The notes under the pieces are model-generated. The model saw only the letters and a list, made by a program, of their open reading frames with translations. It made no database searches and had not been told where the DNA came from. Below are positions 54,214 through 62,953 of a stretch of DNA of 64,000 nucleotides, piece by piece. The stretch lies in NCBI GenBank assembly GCA_040756735.1, contig JBFLYC010000013.1, positions 1-64,000 of the forward strand, given 5' to 3'. The position numbers and the translations under genes are program-made. Source of the stretch: JBFLYC01 sp040756735 (lineage in GTDB: Bacteria; Bacillota; DSM-16504; Desulfitibacterales; Desulfitibacteraceae). Each line of letters begins with the position of its first letter. Positions within the stretch are counted from its first letter, which is position 1.

Positions 54214-56513
54214 TACTTTCCACCTCCTCGTAAGCTTTTTCCTAGGAGCACTTTTTCTAAATCGGCCGGCAGCTGGCGAATTCTCCTGCCGGTTGCATTG
54301 TATATGGCATTGGCAATAGCTGCGCCGACAGCCTCTGTTGCTGGTTCTCCCAGACTTTTTGCTCCGTAGGTTCCTTCTTTGTCGTCGCATTCAAAAATCA
54401 ATGTGCTCATTTGGGGCATATCCATGGATGTGGGAATAATATAAGTGTCGAGGTTTAGGGTGCCTACTTTCCCCTTGTTGACCTCTACTTCTTCTGTAAT
54501 GGCAAAGCCCATGCCCATGGCAATTCCTCCGTAAATCTGTCCTTTGATCAGAGCAGGGTTAACTGCTGTGCCAACGTCATGGCCTGCAGCCACATTTAAT
54601 ACATCAACATAGCCGGTTTCTGTATCTACTTCTACTTCTGCTACCACGCAGCCAAAGGAATAGGTTGGGAAAGCGTTTCCTTGGCCTGTATGGTGGTCGT
54701 AATTAAGATTCTTTGGTTCGTACCAAGCAAAGACTGACATCTGCCTGCCGCTCCAAAGCTGCTTGTTGCACACATCGCTGAAAAACACCTTGTTTTTGGG
54801 ATTAGGAACTTCAAAGTAAACGCCGTCTTTGATGTCTACTTTATCTACGTGTGTATTCAGCATTTCTGCTGCTGTCTTTTTGAGGATTTCTTTAAGCTCT
54901 CCGGCTGCTTTTTTCATGGCCTGGCTGCCCATGACTGTGCCTCTTGAGGCTACTGTCATACCGCAGTCAGCTATGGAGTGGGTGTCCACGCCAATGAAGT
55001 GGATCCTCTCTACAGGCACGCCTAATACTTCTGCTGCAATTTGTGAATATGCTGTCTTTAAGCCTTGGCCGTTTTCCACCAAACCTGAGTTAATGATAAC
55101 TGTACCGTCTTCTAAAGCCGTTACTGTCGCACCCGAAGCATCCACACTCTCTGCGCCAAAGCCGCATCCCCTGAAGCAGGTTGCTATGCCGATACCTCTT
55201 TTCTTTGGCCCTGACTGGTTCTTATATGCCTCACGCTTTTTGGAGTATTCTGTTTTTTGCACCAGGGTATCTATCATTTCTTCAAGAATAACCGGTTCAA
55301 CCAGCTCCTGACTGGTTGCTGTTAATGAGCCGGTTTTAAGGGCATTGAGCTTACGAAACTCAATAGGATTCATCCCCAGCTCTTCTGCTAACTCTTCTAT
55401 TAGCTGTTCCTGGGCAAAGATTATCTGGGGTGAGCTGTAACCCCGCATGGCTCCGGAGTGAATGTTGTTGGTAAATACACCAACAACGTCCACCTTCACA
55501 TTGGGAATTTCATAAACTCCGGCAGTATGGACAGCTGCACGGAAGTTCATAAACTGGGTTTGGTTGTTGTAAGCGCCGCTGTTATCTACAAGCTCTGCTT
55601 CTAAAGCCATGATTTTTCCTTCCCTGGTGGCGCCAATTTTATACTTTAGCCTGAAGGGGTGGCGTTTGGAACTTTCAAGGATTGACTCTTCTCTGGTCAG
55701 CGCTATCTTGACAGGCCTGCCCGTTTTTTGGGCTAAAATGGCTGCCCTCCCTGCTATTAAACCAACGCCCTCTTCTTTACCCCCAAAAGAGCCTCCTAAA
55801 GTCTGCTGGACAATCCTCACTTTATGCATGCCGCACTGCAGGATATCAGCAACATATCGCCTGGTAAAGTACGGGTTTTGAGAAGAGGAAAAGACCGTCA
55901 TGGTACCGTCAATGGGATCTGGCACAGCTACACAGGCCTCCGGCTCAATATAGGCATGCTCTATATATTGTGTGTGGTATTCCCTTTCTATGATTACCTC
56001 GCACTGGGCAAACCCTTTTTCCACATCTCCCTTTCTGACTGGAAAGTGAGACTCTTTAAAAATGTTGTCTGGCGCTCCTTCATGCACCAGCGGAGCATCC
56101 TTGGCCAATGCCTCTTCGATGGTATATACACCGGGTAGTTCTTGATACTCTACCTGGATGGCCTTTAAGGCATCCTGGACTATTTCAGGTGTTTCTGCTG
56201 CTACTATTGCCACTACATCTCCTACATAACGTACGGTGTCTGTGATATACATATAATTAGCCCAGCTTTTAGCCTTTTTTAGGTCACCATAAGTCAGAAC
56301 CTCAAATACTCCATCCATTGCCTTGGCTTTTGCCACATCAATTTTTGCTACCTTTGCATGGCTCAATCCACTTCTGAGCATTCCGCCATAAAGCATTTGG
56401 GGAAACTTCAAATCTGCTGCATACTGAGCCCTGCCTAAAACCTTGTCAAGGGCATCAACTCTCGGCACGGGTTTATTCAGATAATCGTAGTTTTTACTTC
56501 CTAATAAAGGCAT
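54213..56513 (-). CDS. xdhA: Xanthine-dehydrogenase-type molybdopterin subunit
   Basis: 766 residues, full length for the large subunit. Molybdopterin contacts include GGSFGGKEEG (near 250), GAMRGYSSPQ (near 360) and NGQGLKTAY. The catalytic glutamate is in SLGEPATEAVGAA near the C-terminus. Members include xanthine, nicotinate and selenium-dependent hydroxylases, and sequence alone does not fix the substrate. With SsnA- and YgeW/YgeY-like neighbours a purine-type substrate is likely. GGAGGTGAG precedes the ATG. Confidence 0.94.
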   Translation of the reverse strand: MPLLGSKNYDYLNKPVPRVDALDKVLGRAQYAADLKFPQMLYGGMLRSGLSHAKVAKIDVAKAKAMDGVFEVLTYGDLKKAKSWANYMYITDTVRYVGDVVAIVAAETPEIVQDALKAIQVEYQELPGVYTIEEALAKDAPLVHEGAPDNIFKESHFPVRKGDVEKGFAQCEVIIEREYHTQYIEHAYIEPEACVAVPDPIDGTMTVFSSSQNPYFTRRYVADILQCGMHKVRIVQQTLGGSFGGKEEGVGLIAGRAAILAQKTGRPVKIALTREESILESSKRHPFRLKYKIGATREGKIMALEAELVDNSGAYNNQTQFMNFRAAVHTAGVYEIPNVKVDVVGVFTNNIHSGAMRGYSSPQIIFAQEQLIEELAEELGMNPIEFRKLNALKTGSLTATSQELVEPVILEEMIDTLVQKTEYSKKREAYKNQSGPKKRGIGIATCFRGCGFGAESVDASGATVTALEDGTVIINSGLVENGQGLKTAYSQIAAEVLGVPVERIHFIGVDTHSIADCGMTVASRGTVMGSQAMKKAAGELKEILKKTAAEMLNTHVDKVDIKDGVYFEVPNPKNKVFFSDVCNKQLWSGRQMSVFAWYEPKNLNYDHHTGQGNAFPTYSFGCVVAEVEVDTETGYVDVLNVAAGHDVGTAVNPALIKGQIYGGIAMGMGFAITEEVEVNKGKVGTLNLDTYIIPTSMDMPQMSTLIFECDDKEGTYGAKSLGEPATEAVGAAIANAIYNATGRRIRQLPADLEKVLLGKSLRGGGK

Positions 56514-56546
56514 AAACTCACCTCCGAGACTTCTCTCTCCACCTTA

Positions 56547-57872
56547 TTACTTCCCATTTCCCCACATCTTCTTGGCTGCCCTGTGGCAATCTTCAAAGAC
56601 TTCTTTTTCATCCAAGGTCAAAAGCTCCCTGTTTCTCATTACCCATTTGCCGTTTACCATAACATCTTTAACATCTGTGGCAGTCCTGAAGAGTACTAAT
56701 TGGTCATAGATGTTATGGCTGTTTAAAGGAGTGGGCAAAAGCGCATCAATTGTAATCACATCTGCGGCAAAGCCTGGTTTTAATTCTCCTAAATTATCGA
56801 AGCCAAGTGCTTTTGCGCCCATTGATGTTGCCATTTTGTAGACAGTATGGGCGGGCATTGTTTGGGGATCCTGCCTATAGGCCTTGTGGATTAGAAAAGC
56901 CCCTCTCATTACTTCAAAGAAGTTATTGACATAACCGTCTGTACCTAGACCCATGATAACGCCTTTTTCCAAAAGGTCAGGCACCGGTGCAACTCCGCCG
57001 CCCACTTCACAGTTGCTCAGGGGCATATGAATCACTCGTGCTCCTGTCCTGGCAATGACACCCATTTCTTCTTCGCTTAACTGTACGCCCTGGGAAGCTA
57101 CCACGTCTTCATCAAGGTAACCTAGTTCGTTGTAAATTTCCACTGGAGTCTGTCCGTATTTATCTTTACAGTAAGTGGGTTCATAAACACTTTCAGACAG
57201 GTGCATGTGTATCTTGGCGCCGAGTTCTCTTGCCATTTCCCTGGCCTGCTTGATATAGTCTTTTGAGCAGGTGAAGGTTGTATGGATGCACATCATTCCT
57301 GAAATTAATTCGTAGTTTTCTCTGGCCCACTTGATGAATTCGGCGTTTTCTTGTAGGCCTAGTTGGGCGTTCTCCTCGCTCTGTCGCTGACATGCTTCAA
57401 AGGACAGAATGCCTCTTAGCCCTGCCTTATCTACTTCTTCTGCTGCTGCTTTTAGGGCTCCGGGTATGGAATTTGGACCTTCCAGGCAGTCATAGAAAGT
57501 GGTTATGCCTGATTTTATCATTTCCAGGCAGGCCATTTTGGTTGTAGCTTTGACCATCTCATGGTCTATCTGGTCTTCTACGTATGGCCACCAGAAATCT
57601 TCCAGGAAGCTTGTAAACTCTGTTACCAGGGCCTCTACGGTTATGCCGTGGGATAGAACTCCGTACATATGCATGTGGCCGTTAATGAAGCCGGGCGCTA
57701 TTATCTTATCGGTGGCATCAACTATATCTGCCTGGGGATACTTATTCTTTAAATCTTCATTTGCTCCAACTTCTTTTATTTGCTTACCTTCCACACAAAT
57801 ACCCCAGTTTTCTTTTATACCGCTTTCAGCGTCAGCCAAAACATATTTTCCAAGTATTAAGGTTTGAGTCAT
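56547..57872 (-). CDS. ssnA: SsnA-like amidohydrolase/deaminase
   Basis: About 441 residues of the cytosine-deaminase/TRZ-ATZ class. Metal ligands appear in GFINGHMHMYG (near 65), IHMHLSES (near 235) and the aspartate of GLGTDGYVN. E. coli ssnA lies in the same gene neighbourhood (ygfK-ssnA-ygfM-xdhD), and this family is linked to anaerobic purine breakdown. I chose the ATG eight bases after AGGAGG (57872) over the GTG three codons upstream. Confidence 0.85.
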   Translation of the reverse strand: MTQTLILGKYVLADAESGIKENWGICVEGKQIKEVGANEDLKNKYPQADIVDATDKIIAPGFINGHMHMYGVLSHGITVEALVTEFTSFLEDFWWPYVEDQIDHEMVKATTKMACLEMIKSGITTFYDCLEGPNSIPGALKAAAEEVDKAGLRGILSFEACQRQSEENAQLGLQENAEFIKWARENYELISGMMCIHTTFTCSKDYIKQAREMARELGAKIHMHLSESVYEPTYCKDKYGQTPVEIYNELGYLDEDVVASQGVQLSEEEMGVIARTGARVIHMPLSNCEVGGGVAPVPDLLEKGVIMGLGTDGYVNNFFEVMRGAFLIHKAYRQDPQTMPAHTVYKMATSMGAKALGFDNLGELKPGFAADVITIDALLPTPLNSHNIYDQLVLFRTATDVKDVMVNGKWVMRNRELLTLDEKEVFEDCHRAAKKMWGNGK

Positions 57873-57964
57873 ATAAATCACCTCCTGAATTAAAATTCAT
57901 AAAGTCAGCAGTCGCAAGTTAGAGAAAGCCTGCGCCGGCGCTAACTCCTGAATTCTTTAAGTTA

Positions 57965-59302
57965 CTAATTCATGTAGTCTTTTAGGTTAACTTTACTGTA
58001 TACAACCCTCTTGTAGTCCTTGTTTTCCTCTGCAAGAGTAGCATCTATGCCCATCTTGGTTTGAACTCCCCTGGAATCGGAAGTTGGGTCTAACTCATGT
58101 CCCTGGGAATTAGGGACATAGAAAATATCTTTTTCCGGCTTAACCCTGGTAGAAAGGGCCCACATGATATCTCCCGGATTATAAATATCCACATCGGGGT
58201 CCACGACAATAACATTCTTGATATTAACATAAGCCGTCATAGCTGCCAGGGCGACATTTTTGGGCTCCCCAGGATTAGTTTTTTTGAGTTGAACCAGGGC
58301 TAAAAAGCCGCCTCCATATGGAGGTATATGAACATTTACCACATTTTTGGATACATAGGCAGTAAATTTTTTCAGCAGGGGCTCTCTGGGCAGAACATTT
58401 CCTAAATTGATGTGCTCATATGAAGCGCCGGCTATGGTCTGGTATATAGGGTTGTTCCTGTGGCAAATTGCCTTTACCTTTAATGTGGGGCTGTCCCAGG
58501 GTTCGCTGTAATGTCCTGTAAATTCCCCTAATGGTCCTTCAGGTTCACGCTCATACGGGATAATTTCTGCCTCAATGACTATCTCTGAGGTAGCCGGAAC
58601 ATAGATATCACTTGTCTTGCACTTAACCACTTCAATGGGGGCTCCTCGTAAAGCTCCCGCCAGCTCAGTCTCATCTCCATCATAACGATAGCCTGCTGCA
58701 ATCATAATTACAGGATCTACTCCAATAACAACAGCGATGGGGAGACCTTTACCTTGAGACTCGGCCTCATCGTAAAACTCTTTAAGATGTCTCCATTCAT
58801 TGATCATGATGCTTAATTTGTCCTTGCCTTTAACCTGCATCCTCTGGAAGGACAGGTTGTGGGTAGTCCCATCTATGCCCTTGGACACTATCACTCCACC
58901 TGTAATAAAAGCTCCTGCATCAAAAGCAGCATGAATAGGAATGGGCAGTTGAGCCAAGTCTACAGCTTCACCCATAAGCACGTTTTCGTGACAGGGTGCA
59001 GCATCTACCCTCACTGGTTTTAGAGGATTATCAAAAGCTTTTGCTGTTACCTCAACAATTTCTTCTTTTTTGCAGTTAAGGGCTAGAGCTATTCTGTCTT
59101 GATTGCCCAAAACTCCACCAATGACAGGCATGCTGTGGCCGGATACTTTTTTAAAATAGCCTGCCCCCAGGTTTTCCTTTTCCAATGTTGCAAGAACATT
59201 GCCCAGTTCATGCTTTAAAGAAACTTCTTTTTCAATTTCAAATAATTGACCTGCTTCTCGCATAACATCTATAAAACTGCGTAAATCTTTAATCTGCGCC
59301 AC
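57965..59302 (-). CDS. UbiD-family (prenyl-FMN) decarboxylase
   Basis: 445 residues covering the UbiD fold. The conserved segment GPLGEFTGHYSEPWDSP and the later YQTIAGASYEHINLG are typical, with the active-site glutamates and arginine in EREPEGPLGE. UbiD enzymes add or remove CO2 on aromatic or conjugated acids with prenylated FMN made by UbiX; no ubiX lies in the window. The substrate is unknown. Its place between an amidohydrolase and a DPD-like reductase suggests a heterocyclic or unsaturated acid. GTG start behind GAGGTG. Confidence 0.92.
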   Translation of the reverse strand: MAQIKDLRSFIDVMREAGQLFEIEKEVSLKHELGNVLATLEKENLGAGYFKKVSGHSMPVIGGVLGNQDRIALALNCKKEEIVEVTAKAFDNPLKPVRVDAAPCHENVLMGEAVDLAQLPIPIHAAFDAGAFITGGVIVSKGIDGTTHNLSFQRMQVKGKDKLSIMINEWRHLKEFYDEAESQGKGLPIAVVIGVDPVIMIAAGYRYDGDETELAGALRGAPIEVVKCKTSDIYVPATSEIVIEAEIIPYEREPEGPLGEFTGHYSEPWDSPTLKVKAICHRNNPIYQTIAGASYEHINLGNVLPREPLLKKFTAYVSKNVVNVHIPPYGGGFLALVQLKKTNPGEPKNVALAAMTAYVNIKNVIVVDPDVDIYNPGDIMWALSTRVKPEKDIFYVPNSQGHELDPTSDSRGVQTKMGIDATLAEENKDYKRVVYSKVNLKDYMN

Positions 59303-59322
59303 TTGGCTAACACCTCTTCAAT

Positions 59323-61845
59323 TTATTTAAATGTGGATTGACCGTCTACAACCTTTGCTGTCAAAGAACGGCTTGGACACACGGACACACACAGTCCGCA
59401 GCTGCGGCATAGATCCTCGTCAACCTTCATAACAGGGAAGTCAAGACTCCTTGCCAGGTATGAACAAGCTGTAACGCACCTGCCGCAGTTAATACAACCG
59501 CAGTGCAAACACCTGGCAGCTTCTTTTCTGGCAGCCTCTTCCGAAAGACCCAATTCTACTTCTGCAAAGGAGCTGATTCTTGCCTGGGCATCCAGATGAA
59601 CGGCTTCTTCCCTGACCGTACCGTCTTCAGCTATTTCAGGAAAACGGCTCCTTTCTCCAAGATACTTATCCACAACTTCTCCGTCACCGCCAAGATACTT
59701 GTCAATAGCTGCCGCAGCCTTCTTGCCGGCTGCTACTGCCTTGATAACAGTGGATGGACCTGATACGCAGTCTCCTGCTGCAAAGATGCCCCCTTGAGGC
59801 GTCTGGCAGTCTTCTCCTGCTGCCAAGCTGCCGTCAGCAATCATGGATGGATTAACGCCTGCTGCAAGTTCATAGTCTACTTTTTGTCCTGCTGCAATTA
59901 CTGCCATGTCTATTTTTAGTTCTTTATCTGCTTCTCCGCTTGGCGCCGGACTTCTCCTGCCTGAGGCATCATAATCTCCAGGTTTCATGGGAGTATAAAC
60001 CATGCTTTCTAAAGCGCCTGTTCCTTTAAAGCCTGCAGGGGCTGCCAGGAAGATGAATTTGATGCCTTCTTCTTCGGCCTGGCTGATTTCTTCAGGTAAG
60101 GCCGGCATATCTTCCTTTTGCCTGCGATAAACTACAAATACTTCTTCTGCGCCTAATCTTACAGCAGCCCTGGCCGCATCAATGGCCACGTTGCCTCCGC
60201 CAATTACTGCCAGTTTCTTGCCGGTTAATGCCTGGGCTTTTGAGTCGTTTACTTCTCTTAAGAAGCTTATTCCTGGTACAACTCCCGGCAGGTCGGTACC
60301 CGGCACATTTAGCGCTGCATCTTTTTGGGCGCCAACTGCCAGTAATACTGCATCCGTGTTTTTGCTGATTTCTGCCAGTTCTTGGGCGCCAACTTTAACC
60401 CCTGTTTTTAGCTCTACTCCCATTCTTGTTATTCTGGATATTTCTTTTTGTAAAATATCACCGGGCAGCCTGTGTTCGGGTATTCCCCATTTGAGCATAC
60501 CGCCTGCTGCCGATTCCCCTTCAAGGACCTGGACCTGGTAACCCTTCTTGGCCAGGTAATAAGCTGCCGTTAGTCCTGCAGGGCCTGAGCCTACTACTGT
60601 TACTTTCTTGCCGTTGGCTGGCAGTACTGCGGGGATTGGCAGTTCATTATATAATGAGAAAACTTGGTCTGCTGCTGCTCTTTTGATTCCCCTGATATTT
60701 ACTGCTTCATCAGTTTTTGCTCTTCTACATTTGCTTTCGCAGGGATGGTCGCACACTCTGCCGCAGATTGCTACCAGGGGATTATCCCTGCTTACTGTTT
60801 CATAGGCATCCAGGTACATTCCTCTTCTTACCTGATCAATGTACAGTGGTACGTCTACACCTGCAGGGCATGCTTCTTGACATGGTGCATTGTCCGGTTT
60901 GTAGGTAAAATCAAGTTTAGCCACTACTTCTTTTGTAGGAAAGTTTGGCAGGGCTACGCCCTTAACCGACCTGATGGAATTGTATCCTAACTGCTCTAAT
61001 AATACGGCCAGGTCTTTACATAACTTGGTGAATATGCCCATGCCCTTAATGATAGCGATGGAGCAAATACCTATTGCTCCTGCTCCTGCCATGAGCATCT
61101 CAACTGCTTCTTCGGCTTTTGTCACTCCGCCGATACCAATTAATTCTTTGCAGTCTTTTCTGGCTATTTCAGACACTATTCTTAATGCTATGGGCCTAAT
61201 TGCCGCGCCTGATAACCAACCATATCCGTCTGAACTGTTCATTTCCGGTTTTGCGTTGTAGATGTCAATCTTTAGGGTTGGTCCTATGGAATCTATTGCT
61301 GAAATTGCATCTGCACCTGCTGCCAAGGACTTCATGGCTGTTCCTACCGGGTCCGGCCAATTGCCACTCAGTTTGCAGATAATTGGTATGGATACTTTTC
61401 TGCGGGTAATCTCTACCATGGGAATCATGGTTTCTTCTGAGTATGATACCAGCTCGATCATATCTGCCCCGGCATCTTCCACATCTTTTACCAGCAAGTC
61501 TGCTTCTGCAGGGGTATGCCCAACACTGCCTATTACCACAACACCTGCTTTTTTAGCCTTGGGAATTTCTCTTTTGATCCAAACTTCTGCTTCCCAGTCC
61601 GACCATTTTTCACAGTTGATCAAGGAATCTTTTCCTATGGCTCCTATGTGGGGTACGGGATTTATAGCTGCATTATCACGCAGGGTCTTGGTTACACATG
61701 CTCCCGCTCCTGCTTCATAGGCCCTGATCAATCCGTCTGCGCTGAAGGACAGTGGCCCCGATGACAGGATAAATGGGCTTTTCAACTTCACTCCGGCTAT
61801 TTCTGTAGATATATCTGCTCCAGTTAACTTTTTGAAATTTCTCAT
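59323..61845 (-). CDS. Dihydropyrimidine-dehydrogenase-like fusion with rearranged domains
   Basis: About 840 residues. Residues 1-305 are a dihydroorotate-dehydrogenase-type FMN barrel (ISTEIAGVKLKSPFILSSGP, MIELVSYSEET). Next is a GltD-type iron-sulfur segment (CQEACPAGVDVP, CGRVCDHPCESKC, about 325-390). The FAD/NAD(P) module follows (VVGSGPAGLTAAYYLAKKG, VIGGGNVAIDAARAA, IFAAGDCVSGPS). The end has two clusters (CGRCVTACSYL, CRSCGLCVSVCPS). Mammalian DPD and bacterial PreTA use the same parts in a different order or as two chains. It probably reduces an unsaturated ring or shuttles electrons. Start chosen at the ATG behind GGAGGGAGAAGA. Confidence 0.88.
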   Translation of the reverse strand: MRNFKKLTGADISTEIAGVKLKSPFILSSGPLSFSADGLIRAYEAGAGACVTKTLRDNAAINPVPHIGAIGKDSLINCEKWSDWEAEVWIKREIPKAKKAGVVVIGSVGHTPAEADLLVKDVEDAGADMIELVSYSEETMIPMVEITRRKVSIPIICKLSGNWPDPVGTAMKSLAAGADAISAIDSIGPTLKIDIYNAKPEMNSSDGYGWLSGAAIRPIALRIVSEIARKDCKELIGIGGVTKAEEAVEMLMAGAGAIGICSIAIIKGMGIFTKLCKDLAVLLEQLGYNSIRSVKGVALPNFPTKEVVAKLDFTYKPDNAPCQEACPAGVDVPLYIDQVRRGMYLDAYETVSRDNPLVAICGRVCDHPCESKCRRAKTDEAVNIRGIKRAAADQVFSLYNELPIPAVLPANGKKVTVVGSGPAGLTAAYYLAKKGYQVQVLEGESAAGGMLKWGIPEHRLPGDILQKEISRITRMGVELKTGVKVGAQELAEISKNTDAVLLAVGAQKDAALNVPGTDLPGVVPGISFLREVNDSKAQALTGKKLAVIGGGNVAIDAARAAVRLGAEEVFVVYRRQKEDMPALPEEISQAEEEGIKFIFLAAPAGFKGTGALESMVYTPMKPGDYDASGRRSPAPSGEADKELKIDMAVIAAGQKVDYELAAGVNPSMIADGSLAAGEDCQTPQGGIFAAGDCVSGPSTVIKAVAAGKKAAAAIDKYLGGDGEVVDKYLGERSRFPEIAEDGTVREEAVHLDAQARISSFAEVELGLSEEAARKEAARCLHCGCINCGRCVTACSYLARSLDFPVMKVDEDLCRSCGLCVSVCPSRSLTAKVVDGQSTFK

Positions 61846-61912
61846 TCTTCTCCCTCCCACTAAATTTTTAAAGTTTCGAGGGGGTTTTTATCCCCCTCTT
61901 ATTTTATTTTGT

Positions 61913-62899
61913 TTATCTCATTGTTAGCGCCATCAAAGCTTTTTGGACGTGCAGCCTGTTTTCAGCTTCATCGTAGATTACAGACATAGGCCCATCAATA
62001 ACATCGTCTGTTACTTCTATGCCCCTGTCGGCAGGCATGCAGTGCATGTAGATGGCATGGGGCTTTGCTACTTCAAACTTTCTCTTATCGCATACCCAGC
62101 CTTTGTCCTTGTACTTTTCAATGATTGCCAAGCCTTCTTTTTCATCTTCTGTGTACATGATTGGTCCCCAGCTCTTGGCATAAATGATGTCGGCATCTTT
62201 GGAGGCCTCTTCAAAATCATGAACAACTTCCAGTTTTACACCGGCTTTCTTGGCATTTTCTTCTGCCTGTTTCATTATTTCAGGCATTAAAGTGAATTCA
62301 GGCGGATGGGCCAAGGTTACATCCATGCCAAAACGAGGCATCAGGGTAACCAGGGACTGGGCCATGGAGAGCGGTCTAATGTAACCAGGTCCATAGGTCC
62401 AGGAAATCACAAACTTGCGTCCTCTCAAATCCTTACCGAATTTTTCCCTGATTGTAAAGAGGTCAGCAAGGGCCTGAGTTGGGTGGTAAATATCACACTG
62501 CATGTTGTAAACGGGGATCTTTGCATGTTCTGCCATTGCTCTCATATACTTGTGACCGCCTACCAGGGTAGTTCTGATACCAATACCATGACCATAACGG
62601 CTCAATACTTCCACAGTATCCTTTGGACCTTCTCCGTGGTCAATCTGGGTTGCTTTAGGAGTCAAGTAGTTGGCATGGCCGCCAAGCTGTGTAATACCAC
62701 ATTCAAAGGCATTTCTGGTTCTTGTTGATTCTTCGAAGAACAGCATAAACAATGTCTTGTTTTTGCAAATCTCATGGGGAATATTCAACCCGAACTGCCT
62801 TTTTAGTTCTGCTGCTAGATCCATCACTGTTTCCAGTTCTTCATTGGTCCAATCCTGCTCACTTAAAAAATGCTTTAACCTTAATTGTGTAGATGACAT
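61913..62899 (-). CDS. ygeW: YgeW-like knotted carbamoyltransferase
   Basis: 328 residues. The carbamoyl-phosphate site is FFEESTRTRNAFE (near 55), followed by IYHPTQALADL (near 140) and the C-terminal HCMPADRG. The overall pattern is closer to YgeW/acetylornithine-type transcarbamylases than to ArgF. In the E. coli-like purine cluster YgeW is thought to process a carbamoylated amino-acid intermediate, allowing ATP formation by carbamate kinase. AGGAGGAG precedes the ATG. E. coli YgeW is somewhat longer. Confidence 0.85.
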   Translation of the reverse strand: MSSTQLRLKHFLSEQDWTNEELETVMDLAAELKRQFGLNIPHEICKNKTLFMLFFEESTRTRNAFECGITQLGGHANYLTPKATQIDHGEGPKDTVEVLSRYGHGIGIRTTLVGGHKYMRAMAEHAKIPVYNMQCDIYHPTQALADLFTIREKFGKDLRGRKFVISWTYGPGYIRPLSMAQSLVTLMPRFGMDVTLAHPPEFTLMPEIMKQAEENAKKAGVKLEVVHDFEEASKDADIIYAKSWGPIMYTEDEKEGLAIIEKYKDKGWVCDKRKFEVAKPHAIYMHCMPADRGIEVTDDVIDGPMSVIYDEAENRLHVQKALMALTMR

Positions 62900-62953
62900 T
62901 ACTCATACTCCTCCTGTTTTGTTTTTTGATTGTATTTGGGAAGTAAACAGCGC

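Noticed and set aside
54213..56513. Selenocysteine (in-frame TGA) in the XDH-type genes, given the selenium-linked neighbourhood
   Set aside because: All three subunits are open end to end without an internal TGA; a labile selenium cofactor cannot be judged from sequence.
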